From Paracoccus seriniphilus (GTDB lineage Bacteria; Pseudomonadota; Alphaproteobacteria; Rhodobacterales; Rhodobacteraceae), in assembly GCF_028553745.1 (NCBI RefSeq), contig NZ_CP067129.1:664501-728500 (forward strand): a stretch of DNA of 64,000 nt. Reading direction: 5' to 3'. The position numbers and the translations under genes are program-made. The notes beneath the pieces are model-generated. The model had not been told where the DNA came from. It was given only the letters and a program-made list of their open reading frames with translations, and searched no databases. Shown here piece by piece: positions 33,809-42,486 of the stretch. The first letter of the stretch is position 1. Each line of letters begins with the position of its first letter.

Positions 33809-34954
33809 TCAGGCGAAGACGAAATGGTCTTCGTTCATGGCGACGGTATAGCTGTCGTCGATCAGGCTGCTGGGGGCGACCATGCCGTTGACCGGATCGA
33901 TGAAAGCGCCCTGGGGCATGACATCGGCCTCTTCGCCATTGGCGTTGACTCCGCCATAGAGGTAATAGTCCGAGGCAACACCCTCGCCGCCCAGAACGAC
34001 CGCCTTGAGGTAGGAATCATCGGTCAGATAGCTGTCCGAAGCGATCAGATCATCGACCAGTTGCTCGACGAAAACATCCAGATCGGTGGGCATGTCACCT
34101 TCAAGGTTCAGATCGACAATCCGCAGGCCGTTCGAGTCGAAGTCTCCGGCATCGACGCCGCCCTGCTGCACGAAGGCAAGGGTCAGCACGCTGATCGGGG
34201 CCTCCATGTCGGGGAAATCCAGAACCACGGACATGGGCTCTTCGGCATCGGTGGCGTCGCCTTCGACGAAGGTGCCGGTATCGGCCAGCTTCATGCTGCC
34301 GTCAGACAGGCGCCCGGTGCCATTGACGCGGATGCCCAGTTCCGCATCCGCAAGTTCCGACAGATCCGAAATGCCCAGATTCTCCATCGACACGACAACC
34401 GCGCCTTCGGTCGTATTGGCATCACATTGGCCAGTCGTTCCGATGGTCTGGGCAAAGTCGAAGCCGTCCAGGGTGTCACCGTCGGAATCGACGCCGGTCA
34501 TGCTGTTGTTGCGACCCAGTTGGCTGATTGCGCCGCCGTCATTGTCCAGATCGACAAAGAAGCCGTTCAGATCAGCGGTGCCGCCGGTGAGTTCGTAGTT
34601 GAACACCACATTTCCGTCGTCATCCGCATGCGCGGTGATCTCGACCGTCACGTTCTTGGGGCCTTCCAGGGCCCAGGTTACCGTGTCGGCACCTTCCGGA
34701 GCCTCGGCCGGTGCCGCCGAGGCGTCATGGCTGCTGTCGGATTTGTCGTCATGATGCCAGAACTTGCGGCCATGGTCGTGGCGCCCGTGGTCGTGGTGGT
34801 CGTTGCGCGCGTGGCTGCGATCATTGTGATCATTGTCCCGGCGGTCGAAAAAATCCCGGCGTCCTTCATGGCGGCTGTCGTGACTGTCGGAATGCCGATC
34901 AAAATGTTTATCGAAACGATTGTTATCGAATCCAAATGCCTTGCGAAAACGCAT
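33809..34954 (-). CDS. Unrecognised acidic protein with His/Asp/Arg-rich N-terminus; possible type I-secreted
   Basis: 381 residues, no family recognised. Residues 1-75 are extremely rich in His, Asp, Arg and Asn (e.g. HARNDHHDHGRHDHGRKFWHH), suggesting metal binding. Residues about 85-240 form a beta-rich, Asp/Gly-rich domain (TVTWALEGPKNVTVEIT, FFVDLDNDGGAISQLG, DSDGDTLDGFDF), and the C-terminal part includes a Tyr/Asp repeat-like DSYLTDDSYLKAV. The end DDSYTVAMNEDHFVFA (short acidic-hydrophobic tail, no Sec signal) resembles C-termini of type I-secreted proteins. It is monocistronic with its own terminator. There is one Cys only. Function unknown. Confidence 0.75.
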   Translation of the reverse strand: MRFRKAFGFDNNRFDKHFDRHSDSHDSRHEGRRDFFDRRDNDHNDRSHARNDHHDHGRHDHGRKFWHHDDKSDSSHDASAAPAEAPEGADTVTWALEGPKNVTVEITAHADDDGNVVFNYELTGGTADLNGFFVDLDNDGGAISQLGRNNSMTGVDSDGDTLDGFDFAQTIGTTGQCDANTTEGAVVVSMENLGISDLSELADAELGIRVNGTGRLSDGSMKLADTGTFVEGDATDAEEPMSVVLDFPDMEAPISVLTLAFVQQGGVDAGDFDSNGLRIVDLNLEGDMPTDLDVFVEQLVDDLIASDSYLTDDSYLKAVVLGGEGVASDYYLYGGVNANGEEADVMPQGAFIDPVNGMVAPSSLIDDSYTVAMNEDHFVFA

Positions 34955-35102
34955 TACCCTGCTCCATCGTTAAATACAGGGCGCAAACTATCGGCGGAAA
35001 TGTGCTCATGTAAGCTGTCTAAAAAGATATTGTATTGACTTGATAAAATCCACCTCTGGTTGTTATTTGCGGGTTCCCGTCCAACATTTTGCCTGCAGTT
35101 CG

Positions 35103-35143
35103 CCGGGGTGCTTGCACGGTCGGGCCGGCGGCGCTAACCCCGG
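35103..35143 (+). promoter_or_regulatory. Leader hairpin upstream of metZ
   Basis: CCGGGGT (35103-35109) pairs exactly with ACCCCGG (35137-35143), enclosing a 27-nt GC-rich internal region, 24 nt upstream of the metZ ATG and just before the AAAGGA ribosome-binding site. The structure may control translation. It has TTGCA and GCTAA elements but not the GATTT loop or spacing of a SAM-II riboswitch, so no class is assigned. Confidence 0.4.
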
Positions 35144-35167
35144 AGCAATATCCGAAAGGAAAAGACC

Positions 35168-36367
35168 ATGGCCGGAAAGCCCAAGACCCCTTGCCCCGAT
35201 GACGTTCACCCCCGGACCGCCGCCGTTCATCACGGCACCCGGCGCAGCCAGTATGGCGAGATGTCCGAGGCGATCTTCATGACGCAGGGCTTTGTCTATG
35301 ACAGTGCCGAGCAGGCTGAAGCCCGGTTCCTTGAAAGCGGGCCGGATGAATTCATCTATGCCCGCTATGGCAATCCGACCAGCCGCATGTTCGAGGACCG
35401 CATGTCCGCGCTGGAGGGAACCGAGGACGCCTTTGCCACCGCCAGCGGCATGGCCGCAGTGAATGGCGCGCTGTTTTCCATCTGTGCGCCGGGCGATCAT
35501 GTCGTGGCGGCGCGGGCGTTGTTCGGCTCTTGCATCTACGTGCTGGACCTCTTGGCCAAATTCGGTGTCGAGGTCACCTATGTCGATGGCACCGACCTCG
35601 ACCAGTGGGCCGGTGCGATCCGTCAGGGCACCAGGGCCGTGTTCTTTGAGTCCGTGTCCAATCCCGGGCTTGAGGTCACGGATATCAAGGCCGTCGCCGA
35701 ACTGGCCCATGCGGCGGGGGCCATGGTCGTTGTCGACAATGTCTTTGCCACGCCGGTCTTCTCGCGCGCGGTGGAACTGGGCGCCGATGTCGTGGTCTAT
35801 TCCGCGACCAAGCATATCGATGGCGGCGGACGGGCGCTGGCCGGGGTCATCTGCGGAACGCGCGATTTCATCCGCAAGACGGTCGAGCCCTATGTCAAGC
35901 ATACCGGCGGCGCGATCAGCCCGTTTCATAGCTGGATCATGCTGAACGGGCTGACCACCATGGATCTGCGGGTGCGCGCACAGGCCGATACGGCCGACAA
36001 GGTTGCCCGCGCGATGCAGGGGAATCCGCATCTGTCGCGTGTCGTCTATCCGGGGCTTGCCGATCATCCCCAGCATGAGCTGGCCATGCGCCAGATGGGG
36101 GCGGGGGGCACGATGATTGCCCTGGAGGTTGCCGGGGGAAAGGATGATGCCTTTGCCGCGCTGAACCGGCTGCGGATCGTCAAGATCTCGAACAACCTGG
36201 GAGATGCGAAGTCCATCGTGACACATCCGGCAACCACGACCCATCAACGCCTTTCCGATGAGGCCAAGGCAACCCTGGGAATCTCTCCGGGTCTGTTGCG
36301 CCTGTCCATCGGCCTGGAAGATCCCCGTGATCTGATCGCCGATCTGACCCAGGCGCTGGCGGGCTGA
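35168..36367 (+). CDS. metZ: O-succinylhomoserine sulfhydrylase
   Basis: 399 residues, a gamma-family Cys/Met-metabolism PLP enzyme that makes homocysteine directly from O-succinylhomoserine and sulfide. FIYARYGNPTSRMFEDRMSALEG and the ATASGMAAV motif bind the cofactor phosphate; VVYSATKHIDGGGRALAG carries the Schiff-base Lys. SLSIGLEDPxDLI-type end (LRLSIGLEDPRDLIADL) is conserved. It uses the sulfide made by the cys operon. AAAGGA lies 7 nt upstream. A leader hairpin precedes it. Confidence 0.93.
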   Translation: MAGKPKTPCPDDVHPRTAAVHHGTRRSQYGEMSEAIFMTQGFVYDSAEQAEARFLESGPDEFIYARYGNPTSRMFEDRMSALEGTEDAFATASGMAAVNGALFSICAPGDHVVAARALFGSCIYVLDLLAKFGVEVTYVDGTDLDQWAGAIRQGTRAVFFESVSNPGLEVTDIKAVAELAHAAGAMVVVDNVFATPVFSRAVELGADVVVYSATKHIDGGGRALAGVICGTRDFIRKTVEPYVKHTGGAISPFHSWIMLNGLTTMDLRVRAQADTADKVARAMQGNPHLSRVVYPGLADHPQHELAMRQMGAGGTMIALEVAGGKDDAFAALNRLRIVKISNNLGDAKSIVTHPATTTHQRLSDEAKATLGISPGLLRLSIGLEDPRDLIADLTQALAG

Positions 36368-36382
36368 AGATCATTGCAGCTC

Positions 36383-36410
36383 GGGGCTTTCGCAAATGCG
36401 TGAAAGCCCC
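36383..36410 (+). terminator. Probable terminator after metZ
   Basis: A perfect 9-bp stem (36383-36391 with 36402-36410) with a ten-base loop lies 15 nt after the metZ stop. The following T-tract is weak. It sits in the metZ-folE2 gap, upstream of the folE2 ribosome-binding site. Confidence 0.6.
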
Positions 36411-36447
36411 CATATTGCGCCAGAGTTCCCCCAAGGAGGATGCCCGC

Positions 36448-37410
36448 TTGACTGATGCACGCCCTCTCGTTCCGGCTTATCCGGCGCTTGTTCGCGAATA
36501 TGACGCGGAATTTCGCGTGGATGACGACTATCGCGCTGGCCTGCCGGATTTGCAGAACGGTCCGGCCAGCCTGATCGTGGGCGCGCGGGCGCCGATCCAG
36601 CATGTCGGCATTTCCAACTTCCGCTTGCCGATCCGCTATCAGACGCGGGCGGGGGGCGAGGTCGCGCTGGAAACCAGCGTGACCGGCACCGTCAGTCTGG
36701 ATGCCGACCGCAAGGGCATCAACATGAGCCGCATCATGCGCTCTTTCTATGGGCATTCCGATCACCTGTTCAGCCTGTCGGTGCTGGAGGCGGCGCTGGA
36801 TGACTACAAGGCCGATCTCGACGCCTTTGACGCGCGGATCCAGATGCGCTTTTCCTATCCGGTGCGGGTGGAATCGCTGCGTTCGGGTCTGTCGGGCTGG
36901 CAGTATTACGACATTGCCCAGGAGGTGATCGAGCGGAAGGGCGAGCGGTTGCGGATCATGCATTTCGACTATGTCTATTCCTCGACCTGCCCCTGTTCGC
37001 TGGAACTGTCGGAACATGCCCGTGAATCCAGATCGCGTCTGGCGACGCCGCATTCGCAGCGATCGATCGCGCGAATCTCATTGGTGATGGCGGGGCCCGA
37101 AAAGGTCTGGTTCGAGGATCTGGTCGACCTGTGCCGCCGCGCCGTTCCGACGGAAACGCAGGTCATGGTCAAGCGCGAGGATGAGCAGGCCTTTGCCGAG
37201 CTGAACGCCTCGAACCCGATTTTCGTCGAGGATGCCGTGCGCGCCTTTGCCAAGGAATTGCAGGGCGATCCCCGGATCGGCGATTTCCGCGTCGTGGCCA
37301 GCCATCAGGAATCCCTGCACTCCCACGATGCCGTCAGCCTGCTGGTGGACGGGCCGACCTTTGCCCAATCCTCGCTGGATCCGATGACGTTCGAAAGCCT
37401 GCGCGTCTGA
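36448..37410 (+). CDS. folE2: GTP cyclohydrolase FolE2 (type IB)
   Basis: 320 residues from a TTG start. A perfect AAGGAGG (36433-36439) is 8 nt before the TTG; the in-frame ATG at 36400 lies before that site and inside the terminator hairpin. VGARAPIQHVGISNFRLPIRY, YSSTCPCSLELSEHAR (metal-binding Cys) and ASHQESLHSHDAVSLL are the GCYH-IB signature. It makes 7,8-dihydroneopterin triphosphate for folate. FolE2 enzymes are not strictly zinc dependent and in many bacteria back up FolE under zinc limitation; no Zur box was recognised here. Confidence 0.93.
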   Translation: MTDARPLVPAYPALVREYDAEFRVDDDYRAGLPDLQNGPASLIVGARAPIQHVGISNFRLPIRYQTRAGGEVALETSVTGTVSLDADRKGINMSRIMRSFYGHSDHLFSLSVLEAALDDYKADLDAFDARIQMRFSYPVRVESLRSGLSGWQYYDIAQEVIERKGERLRIMHFDYVYSSTCPCSLELSEHARESRSRLATPHSQRSIARISLVMAGPEKVWFEDLVDLCRRAVPTETQVMVKREDEQAFAELNASNPIFVEDAVRAFAKELQGDPRIGDFRVVASHQESLHSHDAVSLLVDGPTFAQSSLDPMTFESLRV

Positions 37411-37479
37411 CGGTGGATTGCGGAACAAAAATGGAACGCGGGCTTTTCTTGAGGCACCGGGGCGCATATGGTGAGGGCT

Positions 37480-39858
37480 ATGGAGCTTCTGGACGATTCC
37501 GACGATTTCGATGGGGTGCCGCTGTCGCAACGCGCGATTGCCGCACGCCCCGCGCCCTATCTTGAGGGGCTGAACGCCGCGCAGCGTGCTGCCGTTGAAA
37601 CCCTTGACGGGCCGGTGCTGATGCTGGCCGGGGCCGGGACGGGCAAGACCCGGGCGCTGACCACCCGCATTGCCCATCTGCTGGTTCAGGGCAGGGCATG
37701 GCCCAGCCAGATTCTGGCGGTGACCTTTACCAACAAGGCCGCGCGGGAAATGAAGGACCGCATCGGTCGTTTGCTGGGCGAGTCAGTCGAGGGGCTGCCC
37801 TGGCTGGGGACCTTCCATTCGATCAGCGTCAAGATCCTGCGCCGCCATGCCGAGTTAATCGGCAATGGCGACCTGCATCTGAAACCCAGCTTTACCATTC
37901 TGGATACGGACGACCAGATCCGCCTGCTGAAACAGTTGATTCAGGCCGAGAACCTCGATGAGAAGCGCTGGCCTGCGCGGCAGTTGGCGCATCTGATCGA
38001 CGGCTGGAAGAACCGCTGCCTGACGCCTGCCAATCTGCCCAAGGGCGAGGATGCGACATTCGACGGCTGGGGCGGGCGGCTGTATCAGGCCTATCAGAAC
38101 CGCTTGCTGACGCTGAATGCGGTCGATTTCGGCGATCTTCTGATGCATTGCGTGACGCTGTTTCAGGCCCATCCCGATGTTCTGAAAAGCTGGCAGGATC
38201 GGTTCCGCTATATCCTGGTGGACGAATATCAGGATACCAATGTCGCCCAATACATGTGGCTGAGATTGCTGGCGCAGGCACACAGGAATATCTGCTGCGT
38301 GGGTGATGACGATCAGTCGATCTATGGCTGGCGTGGGGCCGAGGTGGGCAATATCCTGCGTTTCGAAAAGGATTTTCCCGGCGCCCAGGTGATCCGGCTG
38401 GAACAGAACTATCGTTCAACCCCGGAAATCCTCGCGGCGGCCTCGGGGTTGATCGCGGCCAATGCGGGCCGACTGGGCAAGACGCTGTGGACGGATGCCG
38501 AATCCGGCGAGAAGGTGCGTCTGATCGGCCATTGGGACGGCGAGGCCGAGGCCCGCTGGATCGGCGAGGAGATCGAGGCCTTCCAGGGTGGCCACCGGGC
38601 CTCGATGGGACCGGTCAGCCTGAACGATATCGCGATTCTCGTCCGGGCCTCGCATCAGATGCGGGCCTTCGAGGACCGTTTCATGACCATCGGTCTGCCC
38701 TATCGCGTGATTGGCGGCCCGCGCTTTTACGAACGTCAGGAAATTCGCGATGCGATGGCCTATTTCCGGCTGGTCGTATCGCCCGATGACGATCTGGCCT
38801 TTGAACGCATCGTCAATACGCCCAAGCGCGGGCTGGGAGACAAGGCGGTCAAGACCATCCAGTCGGCAGCGCGCAACAATGGTGTCAGCTTGCTGGAAGG
38901 CGCGCGCATCGTTGTCGAGGACAAGCAACTGGGCGGCAAGGGGCTGGCCAATCTGCGCGACTTCGTGACCGGCATCGCGCGCTGGCAGGTGGATGCGCTG
39001 AACAGCGCGGCCAGCCATGTCGAACTGGCTGAACGGATCCTGGATGAATCCGGCTATACCGCGATGTGGCAGAACGACAAATCACCTGATGCGCCGGGGC
39101 GGCTGGACAACCTCAAGGAACTGGTCAAGGCGCTTGAGGAATTCGAGAATCTTCAGGGCTTTCTGGAACATGTCGCGCTGGTCATGGACCGCGACAAGGA
39201 TGAGGCCGGTGAAGAGGTCAGCATCATGACCCTGCATGGGGCCAAGGGGCTGGAATTTCCGATCGTCTTCCTGCCGGGTTGGGAAGACGGGCTGTTCCCG
39301 AACCAGCGGGCGATGGATGAAAATGGCACCAAGGGCGTCGAGGAAGAGCGTCGGCTGGCCTATGTCGGCCTGACCCGTGCCGAGCGCATGGCGACCATCA
39401 CCTTTGCCGGAAACCGCCGCCTTTATGGGCAATGGCAAAGCGCGATGCCCTCGCGTTTCATCGACGAATTGCCCCCGGAACATGTCGAGGTTCTGACCCC
39501 GCCCGGCCTTTATGGCGGTGGCTATGGTGCAGCAATGGCCCATGCGGGTGGTGCGCCCGCAGCCGGAATGCAGGAGCGCGCGGCCCGGGCCGATGTCTAC
39601 AATTCGCCCGGCTGGAAGCGGATGCAGGCCCGCGCGGCGGAACGCAAAACGCCAATACCCCGGGCAACGGTGACCATTGATGCGGATCCTGCTGCCGGAT
39701 TCAGCGTTGGTGACAAGGTGGTTCACGCCAAATTTGGCCAGGGTCAGGTCATGGGCATTGCCGAGGGCACGTTGACGGTGCAGTTTGAGGCTGGTTTCAA
39801 GAACATCAAGGCCAGCTATGTCAGACCGGCCGGTGACGATCAGGACGTTCCGTTCTGA
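37480..39858 (+). CDS. uvrD: UvrD/PcrA-type ATP-dependent 3'-5' DNA helicase
   Basis: 792 residues from the ATG at 37480, which GGTGAGGG precedes; an ATG at 37468 would add four residues. Superfamily 1A motifs in order: LNAAQRAAVETLDGP (Q motif), LAGAGTGKTRAL (I), AVTFTNKAAREMKDRI (Ia), ILVDEYQDTN (II), VGDDDQSIYGWRGA (III), LEQNYRSTPEIL (IV), IMTLHGAKGLEFPIVFLPG (V), EEERRLAYVGLTRAERM (VI). The C-terminal tail (VGDKVVHAKFGQGQVMGI) is the PcrA/UvrD Tudor-like RNA-polymerase-interacting domain. It acts in nucleotide excision and mismatch repair and replication-transcription conflict. Confidence 0.95.
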   Translation: MELLDDSDDFDGVPLSQRAIAARPAPYLEGLNAAQRAAVETLDGPVLMLAGAGTGKTRALTTRIAHLLVQGRAWPSQILAVTFTNKAAREMKDRIGRLLGESVEGLPWLGTFHSISVKILRRHAELIGNGDLHLKPSFTILDTDDQIRLLKQLIQAENLDEKRWPARQLAHLIDGWKNRCLTPANLPKGEDATFDGWGGRLYQAYQNRLLTLNAVDFGDLLMHCVTLFQAHPDVLKSWQDRFRYILVDEYQDTNVAQYMWLRLLAQAHRNICCVGDDDQSIYGWRGAEVGNILRFEKDFPGAQVIRLEQNYRSTPEILAAASGLIAANAGRLGKTLWTDAESGEKVRLIGHWDGEAEARWIGEEIEAFQGGHRASMGPVSLNDIAILVRASHQMRAFEDRFMTIGLPYRVIGGPRFYERQEIRDAMAYFRLVVSPDDDLAFERIVNTPKRGLGDKAVKTIQSAARNNGVSLLEGARIVVEDKQLGGKGLANLRDFVTGIARWQVDALNSAASHVELAERILDESGYTAMWQNDKSPDAPGRLDNLKELVKALEEFENLQGFLEHVALVMDRDKDEAGEEVSIMTLHGAKGLEFPIVFLPGWEDGLFPNQRAMDENGTKGVEEERRLAYVGLTRAERMATITFAGNRRLYGQWQSAMPSRFIDELPPEHVEVLTPPGLYGGGYGAAMAHAGGAPAAGMQERAARADVYNSPGWKRMQARAAERKTPIPRATVTIDADPAAGFSVGDKVVHAKFGQGQVMGIAEGTLTVQFEAGFKNIKASYVRPAGDDQDVPF

Positions 39859-39889
39859 CTGCGGTGGGGCCGGAAACAGAGGAAAGCGA

Positions 39890-41179
39890 ATGCTGAATAT
39901 CCATGTAGACTCCGACAGGAATATCATCACCGCCCGGCCCGAAGGACTTATCCCTGCTTCTGAATTCGAGGCGCTGGGTGAGGCTATTGACAGCTACATC
40001 AATGAACGGGACCGGATGCCGGGACTGGTCATCCATCTGAACGCATTGCCCCATTGGCAGGGCCTGTCCGCGATGCGCGCCCATTTCGAGGTGGTGCGCG
40101 AACATGGCGTGGTTCTGCCGCGCGTGGCGATTGTCACCGACAGCAAGGGATTGGCCTTCCTTCCCAATCTGGCCGATATCTTCGTGCGTGCCCGCGTGCG
40201 TCACTTTGATCAGCGCAATGAAGCCGAGGCCATCTCCTGGGCCGGCGCGGCAGAGCATGAGCCCGAAGGCTATCTGCTGCTGGACGGTTATCCTGACAAT
40301 GTGATCGCCATCCGTGCCGTCGGCGAGGTGACCTCGCGTGACTATGAAGACCGGCTGATCCCTCTGGTGCGCAAGAAGGCCAAGGCGCATGGCAAGGTGC
40401 GTCTGCTGATGCAGCTGGGTCATGATTTCGACAAGTATTCGGTGGGGGCCATGTGGGATGACGCCCGCCTTGGCCTGACCAACTGGCGCAGTTTCGAACG
40501 GATCGCGATTGTCAGCGACATTGGCTGGATCACGCGTTCGATCAAGATGTTCGCCCCCCTGATGCCCAGTGAAGTCGCGGTCTTCCCCGATGAGGCGCTG
40601 GATGCCGCCTCGGACTGGATCTGTGAAGGCAGCGCTGCCGTCGTGACGCCACCTGCCGTCAAGCCCGCGCCGAAACCGGCAACCCGCAAGCCAGCCGCTA
40701 CAAGGTCGCGCCGCAAGACAACGACGGCCAAGGTCGCCGCCGAGCCCCAGGACGCCGCCGCCCCCAAGGCCACAACAGCAAAACCCGCGACCACCAAGGC
40801 TGCGACCAGCAAAGCCGCCACGACCAAGGCCGCAAATGCCAAGCCCGCAACCGCAGCGCGCAAGCCTGCCACCGCCAAGGCGAAGGCTGGCTCTGCCGCC
40901 AAGGCAACCGCGCCCGCACCGGCGCCCAAGGCTGCGGCAAAGCCTGAAGCCGGAGTTGCGGCGACCCGGACCCGGCGCAAACCGGCCAGCACGGCGACCT
41001 CATCTCAGGCCGAGCAAGCCGCAAAGCCCGCAACCCGCAGCCGACGCAAGTCCGCGACGACCGCGACATCAAAGCCAGCGGAAACCTCTGCACCCGCCAG
41101 CGCGCCCGTTGCGAGCAAATCGACGGCGGAAACGCCTGCAGCCAGCGCCCCCAGCACCCCGGCCAAGCCTGAAAACTAG
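39890..41179 (+). CDS. Two SpoIIAA-like (STAS) domains fused to a histone-H1-like Ala/Lys/Pro tail
   Basis: 429 residues. Residues 1-120 form a SpoIIAA-like domain (MLNIHVDSDRNIITARPEGLIPASEFEALGEAI...LVIHLNALPHWQGLSAMRAHF). A second copy spans about 126-243 (YLLLDGYPDNVIAIRAVGEVTSRDYEDRLIPLV...WRSFERIAIVSDIGWITRSI). Residues about 245-429 are a low-complexity tail of Ala, Lys, Pro, Thr and Ser with repeated KPAT/KAAT and TRSRRK/TRTRRK motifs, like bacterial histone H1 proteins. GAGGAAAG precedes the ATG. The tail may bind DNA; the second domain could sense lipid or ligand as in SpoIIAA-like proteins. Overall role unknown. Confidence 0.8.
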   Translation: MLNIHVDSDRNIITARPEGLIPASEFEALGEAIDSYINERDRMPGLVIHLNALPHWQGLSAMRAHFEVVREHGVVLPRVAIVTDSKGLAFLPNLADIFVRARVRHFDQRNEAEAISWAGAAEHEPEGYLLLDGYPDNVIAIRAVGEVTSRDYEDRLIPLVRKKAKAHGKVRLLMQLGHDFDKYSVGAMWDDARLGLTNWRSFERIAIVSDIGWITRSIKMFAPLMPSEVAVFPDEALDAASDWICEGSAAVVTPPAVKPAPKPATRKPAATRSRRKTTTAKVAAEPQDAAAPKATTAKPATTKAATSKAATTKAANAKPATAARKPATAKAKAGSAAKATAPAPAPKAAAKPEAGVAATRTRRKPASTATSSQAEQAAKPATRSRRKSATTATSKPAETSAPASAPVASKSTAETPAASAPSTPAKPEN

Positions 41180-41193
41180 GCTGCTCTCAAAAC

Positions 41194-41216
41194 GCCCGCG
41201 CCTTCCGGGCGCGGGC
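41194..41216 (+). terminator. Terminator-like hairpin after the SpoIIAA/H1-tail gene
   Basis: A perfect 9-bp GC stem (41194-41202 with 41208-41216) with a TTCCG loop, 14 nt after the stop, without a T-tract. The remaining gap to 41409 holds a further small dyad (GAGGGA...TCCCTC near 41255) and otherwise nothing recognised. Confidence 0.45.
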
Positions 41217-41409
41217 CGTGCAATGGCCTCTATGGCCAGCCTGCGCGCGGATGAGGGATGAAACTTCCCTCGGCGGGGCTGCCGCGGCGATCTGCGTTGC
41301 CTTGTGCGTCATCGCGGCAAGGCGACTTCCGGCTGATCGGTCGCGCTGCCCCTTGCGTCATGGGGTGGGCGGCCTAACATCAATCGGAACACAGGATGGA
41401 GGGGCCGTG

Positions 41410-42483
41410 ATGGCATCGCTGGAACAACAGATCGACGCCAGCCGCAAGCAGGTGTCGCTGACACAGGGCAAGATTGCGGAAATGACTGCCCGACTGGACA
41501 GCGTGTCGGCCAGGGCCGATGCGGCCTCATTGCCGGTGGATGTGGCCAATGCCACGCTTGAAGACGTGCATGCCCATAACGAGGCGATGAATGCCAATAT
41601 CGCCGAACTGATCATGGGGCTTGACGATGTGACCGCCGGATTCAGCCGTGATTTCGACGAATTGCGCAACAAGACCGGCTGGGAGAAATTCGTCGGCATC
41701 TTTGCTCGCGGGAAATCTGAATCGATGCGGCAGGAGCGCCTGCGTTCGGCCAGCATCGACGACAAGCTGCAGGATCTGATCTCGAAATCCGATACCATCA
41801 CGCGGCTGCTGCAAGGGCAACTGGACTTGCTGAACGAGCAGAAGCAGAGGGTCGAAGAGAACCTGACACGGACGCTGAGCGAACGCGAAGAGACTGTCGC
41901 GACGCTGGAATCGTTGCGCGAACGGATCAGGGACATGGATCCGGATCTGATCCGGCTGGAAAACAAGCTGGCCAGCACCACCGATGCGACCGAACGCACC
42001 CGGCTGGAGACACAGCTTGCCAATGCCAACAAGGATCACAATGCGCTGGTTCAGGAAGAACAGGTGACGCTGGCACGCTCGCAGACGCTGGAACGCTATA
42101 TCGAGGCGGGCAAGACCTGGGTGGACAGTCTGCAAAATCAGGCAGCGACGCAGATGGTGCTGATCAACAAGCTGCAGACCGACACGCGGCAGCGGGTCGT
42201 GCTGTATGATGCGCTTACAAAGTCGCTGAAAACCGCGCAGCAGCAGGATGTCGCCCATCGTATCAACGAGATCGGCGTCAAGACGGACCAAGAGGCGCAG
42301 GCGGCCATGGCGGCCATCGGCACCGCGACGAACGACCGGATGGCCGATATGCTGGAAGCTCATGGCGATCATATGGTGTTCGCCCGCAAGGTTCTGGAGG
42401 AAAAGGCCAGGGCGGACGAGCGATTTGCCCGCCGCTTTGGCGAGATCGTCAAGAAACACGACAGCAATCTGTATGGTGGCTGA
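41410..42483 (+). CDS. Coiled-coil protein, remotely TelA-like; first gene of the AAA cluster
   Basis: 357 residues, almost entirely helical and charged, no membrane segment or signal. The start MASLEQQIDASRKQVSLTQ follows GGAGGGGCC; the in-frame ATG at 41218 would add 64 unlikely residues. Order of features (a GWEKFVGIFARGKSES segment, long coiled coils such as LLNEQKQRVEENLTRTL, then ERYIEAGKTWVDSLQ and a helix ending LYDALTKSLKTAQ) resembles the layout of TelA/YceH toxic-anion-resistance proteins, but I see no decisive motif, so this is only a suggestion. The next gene starts 3 nt after its stop. Confidence 0.75.
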   Translation: MASLEQQIDASRKQVSLTQGKIAEMTARLDSVSARADAASLPVDVANATLEDVHAHNEAMNANIAELIMGLDDVTAGFSRDFDELRNKTGWEKFVGIFARGKSESMRQERLRSASIDDKLQDLISKSDTITRLLQGQLDLLNEQKQRVEENLTRTLSEREETVATLESLRERIRDMDPDLIRLENKLASTTDATERTRLETQLANANKDHNALVQEEQVTLARSQTLERYIEAGKTWVDSLQNQAATQMVLINKLQTDTRQRVVLYDALTKSLKTAQQQDVAHRINEIGVKTDQEAQAAMAAIGTATNDRMADMLEAHGDHMVFARKVLEEKARADERFARRFGEIVKKHDSNLYGG

Positions 42484-42486
42484 CCC

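Noticed and set aside
35041..35167. SAM-II riboswitch upstream of metZ
   Set aside because: TTGCA and GCTAA are present, but the GATTT loop, first stem and spacing of the class are not.
40640..41179. Tandem DNA repeat or frameshift in the Ala/Lys-rich tail
   Set aside because: The motif repeats are degenerate at DNA level and the frame is open to a normal stop; it is a low-complexity protein tail rather than a DNA satellite.
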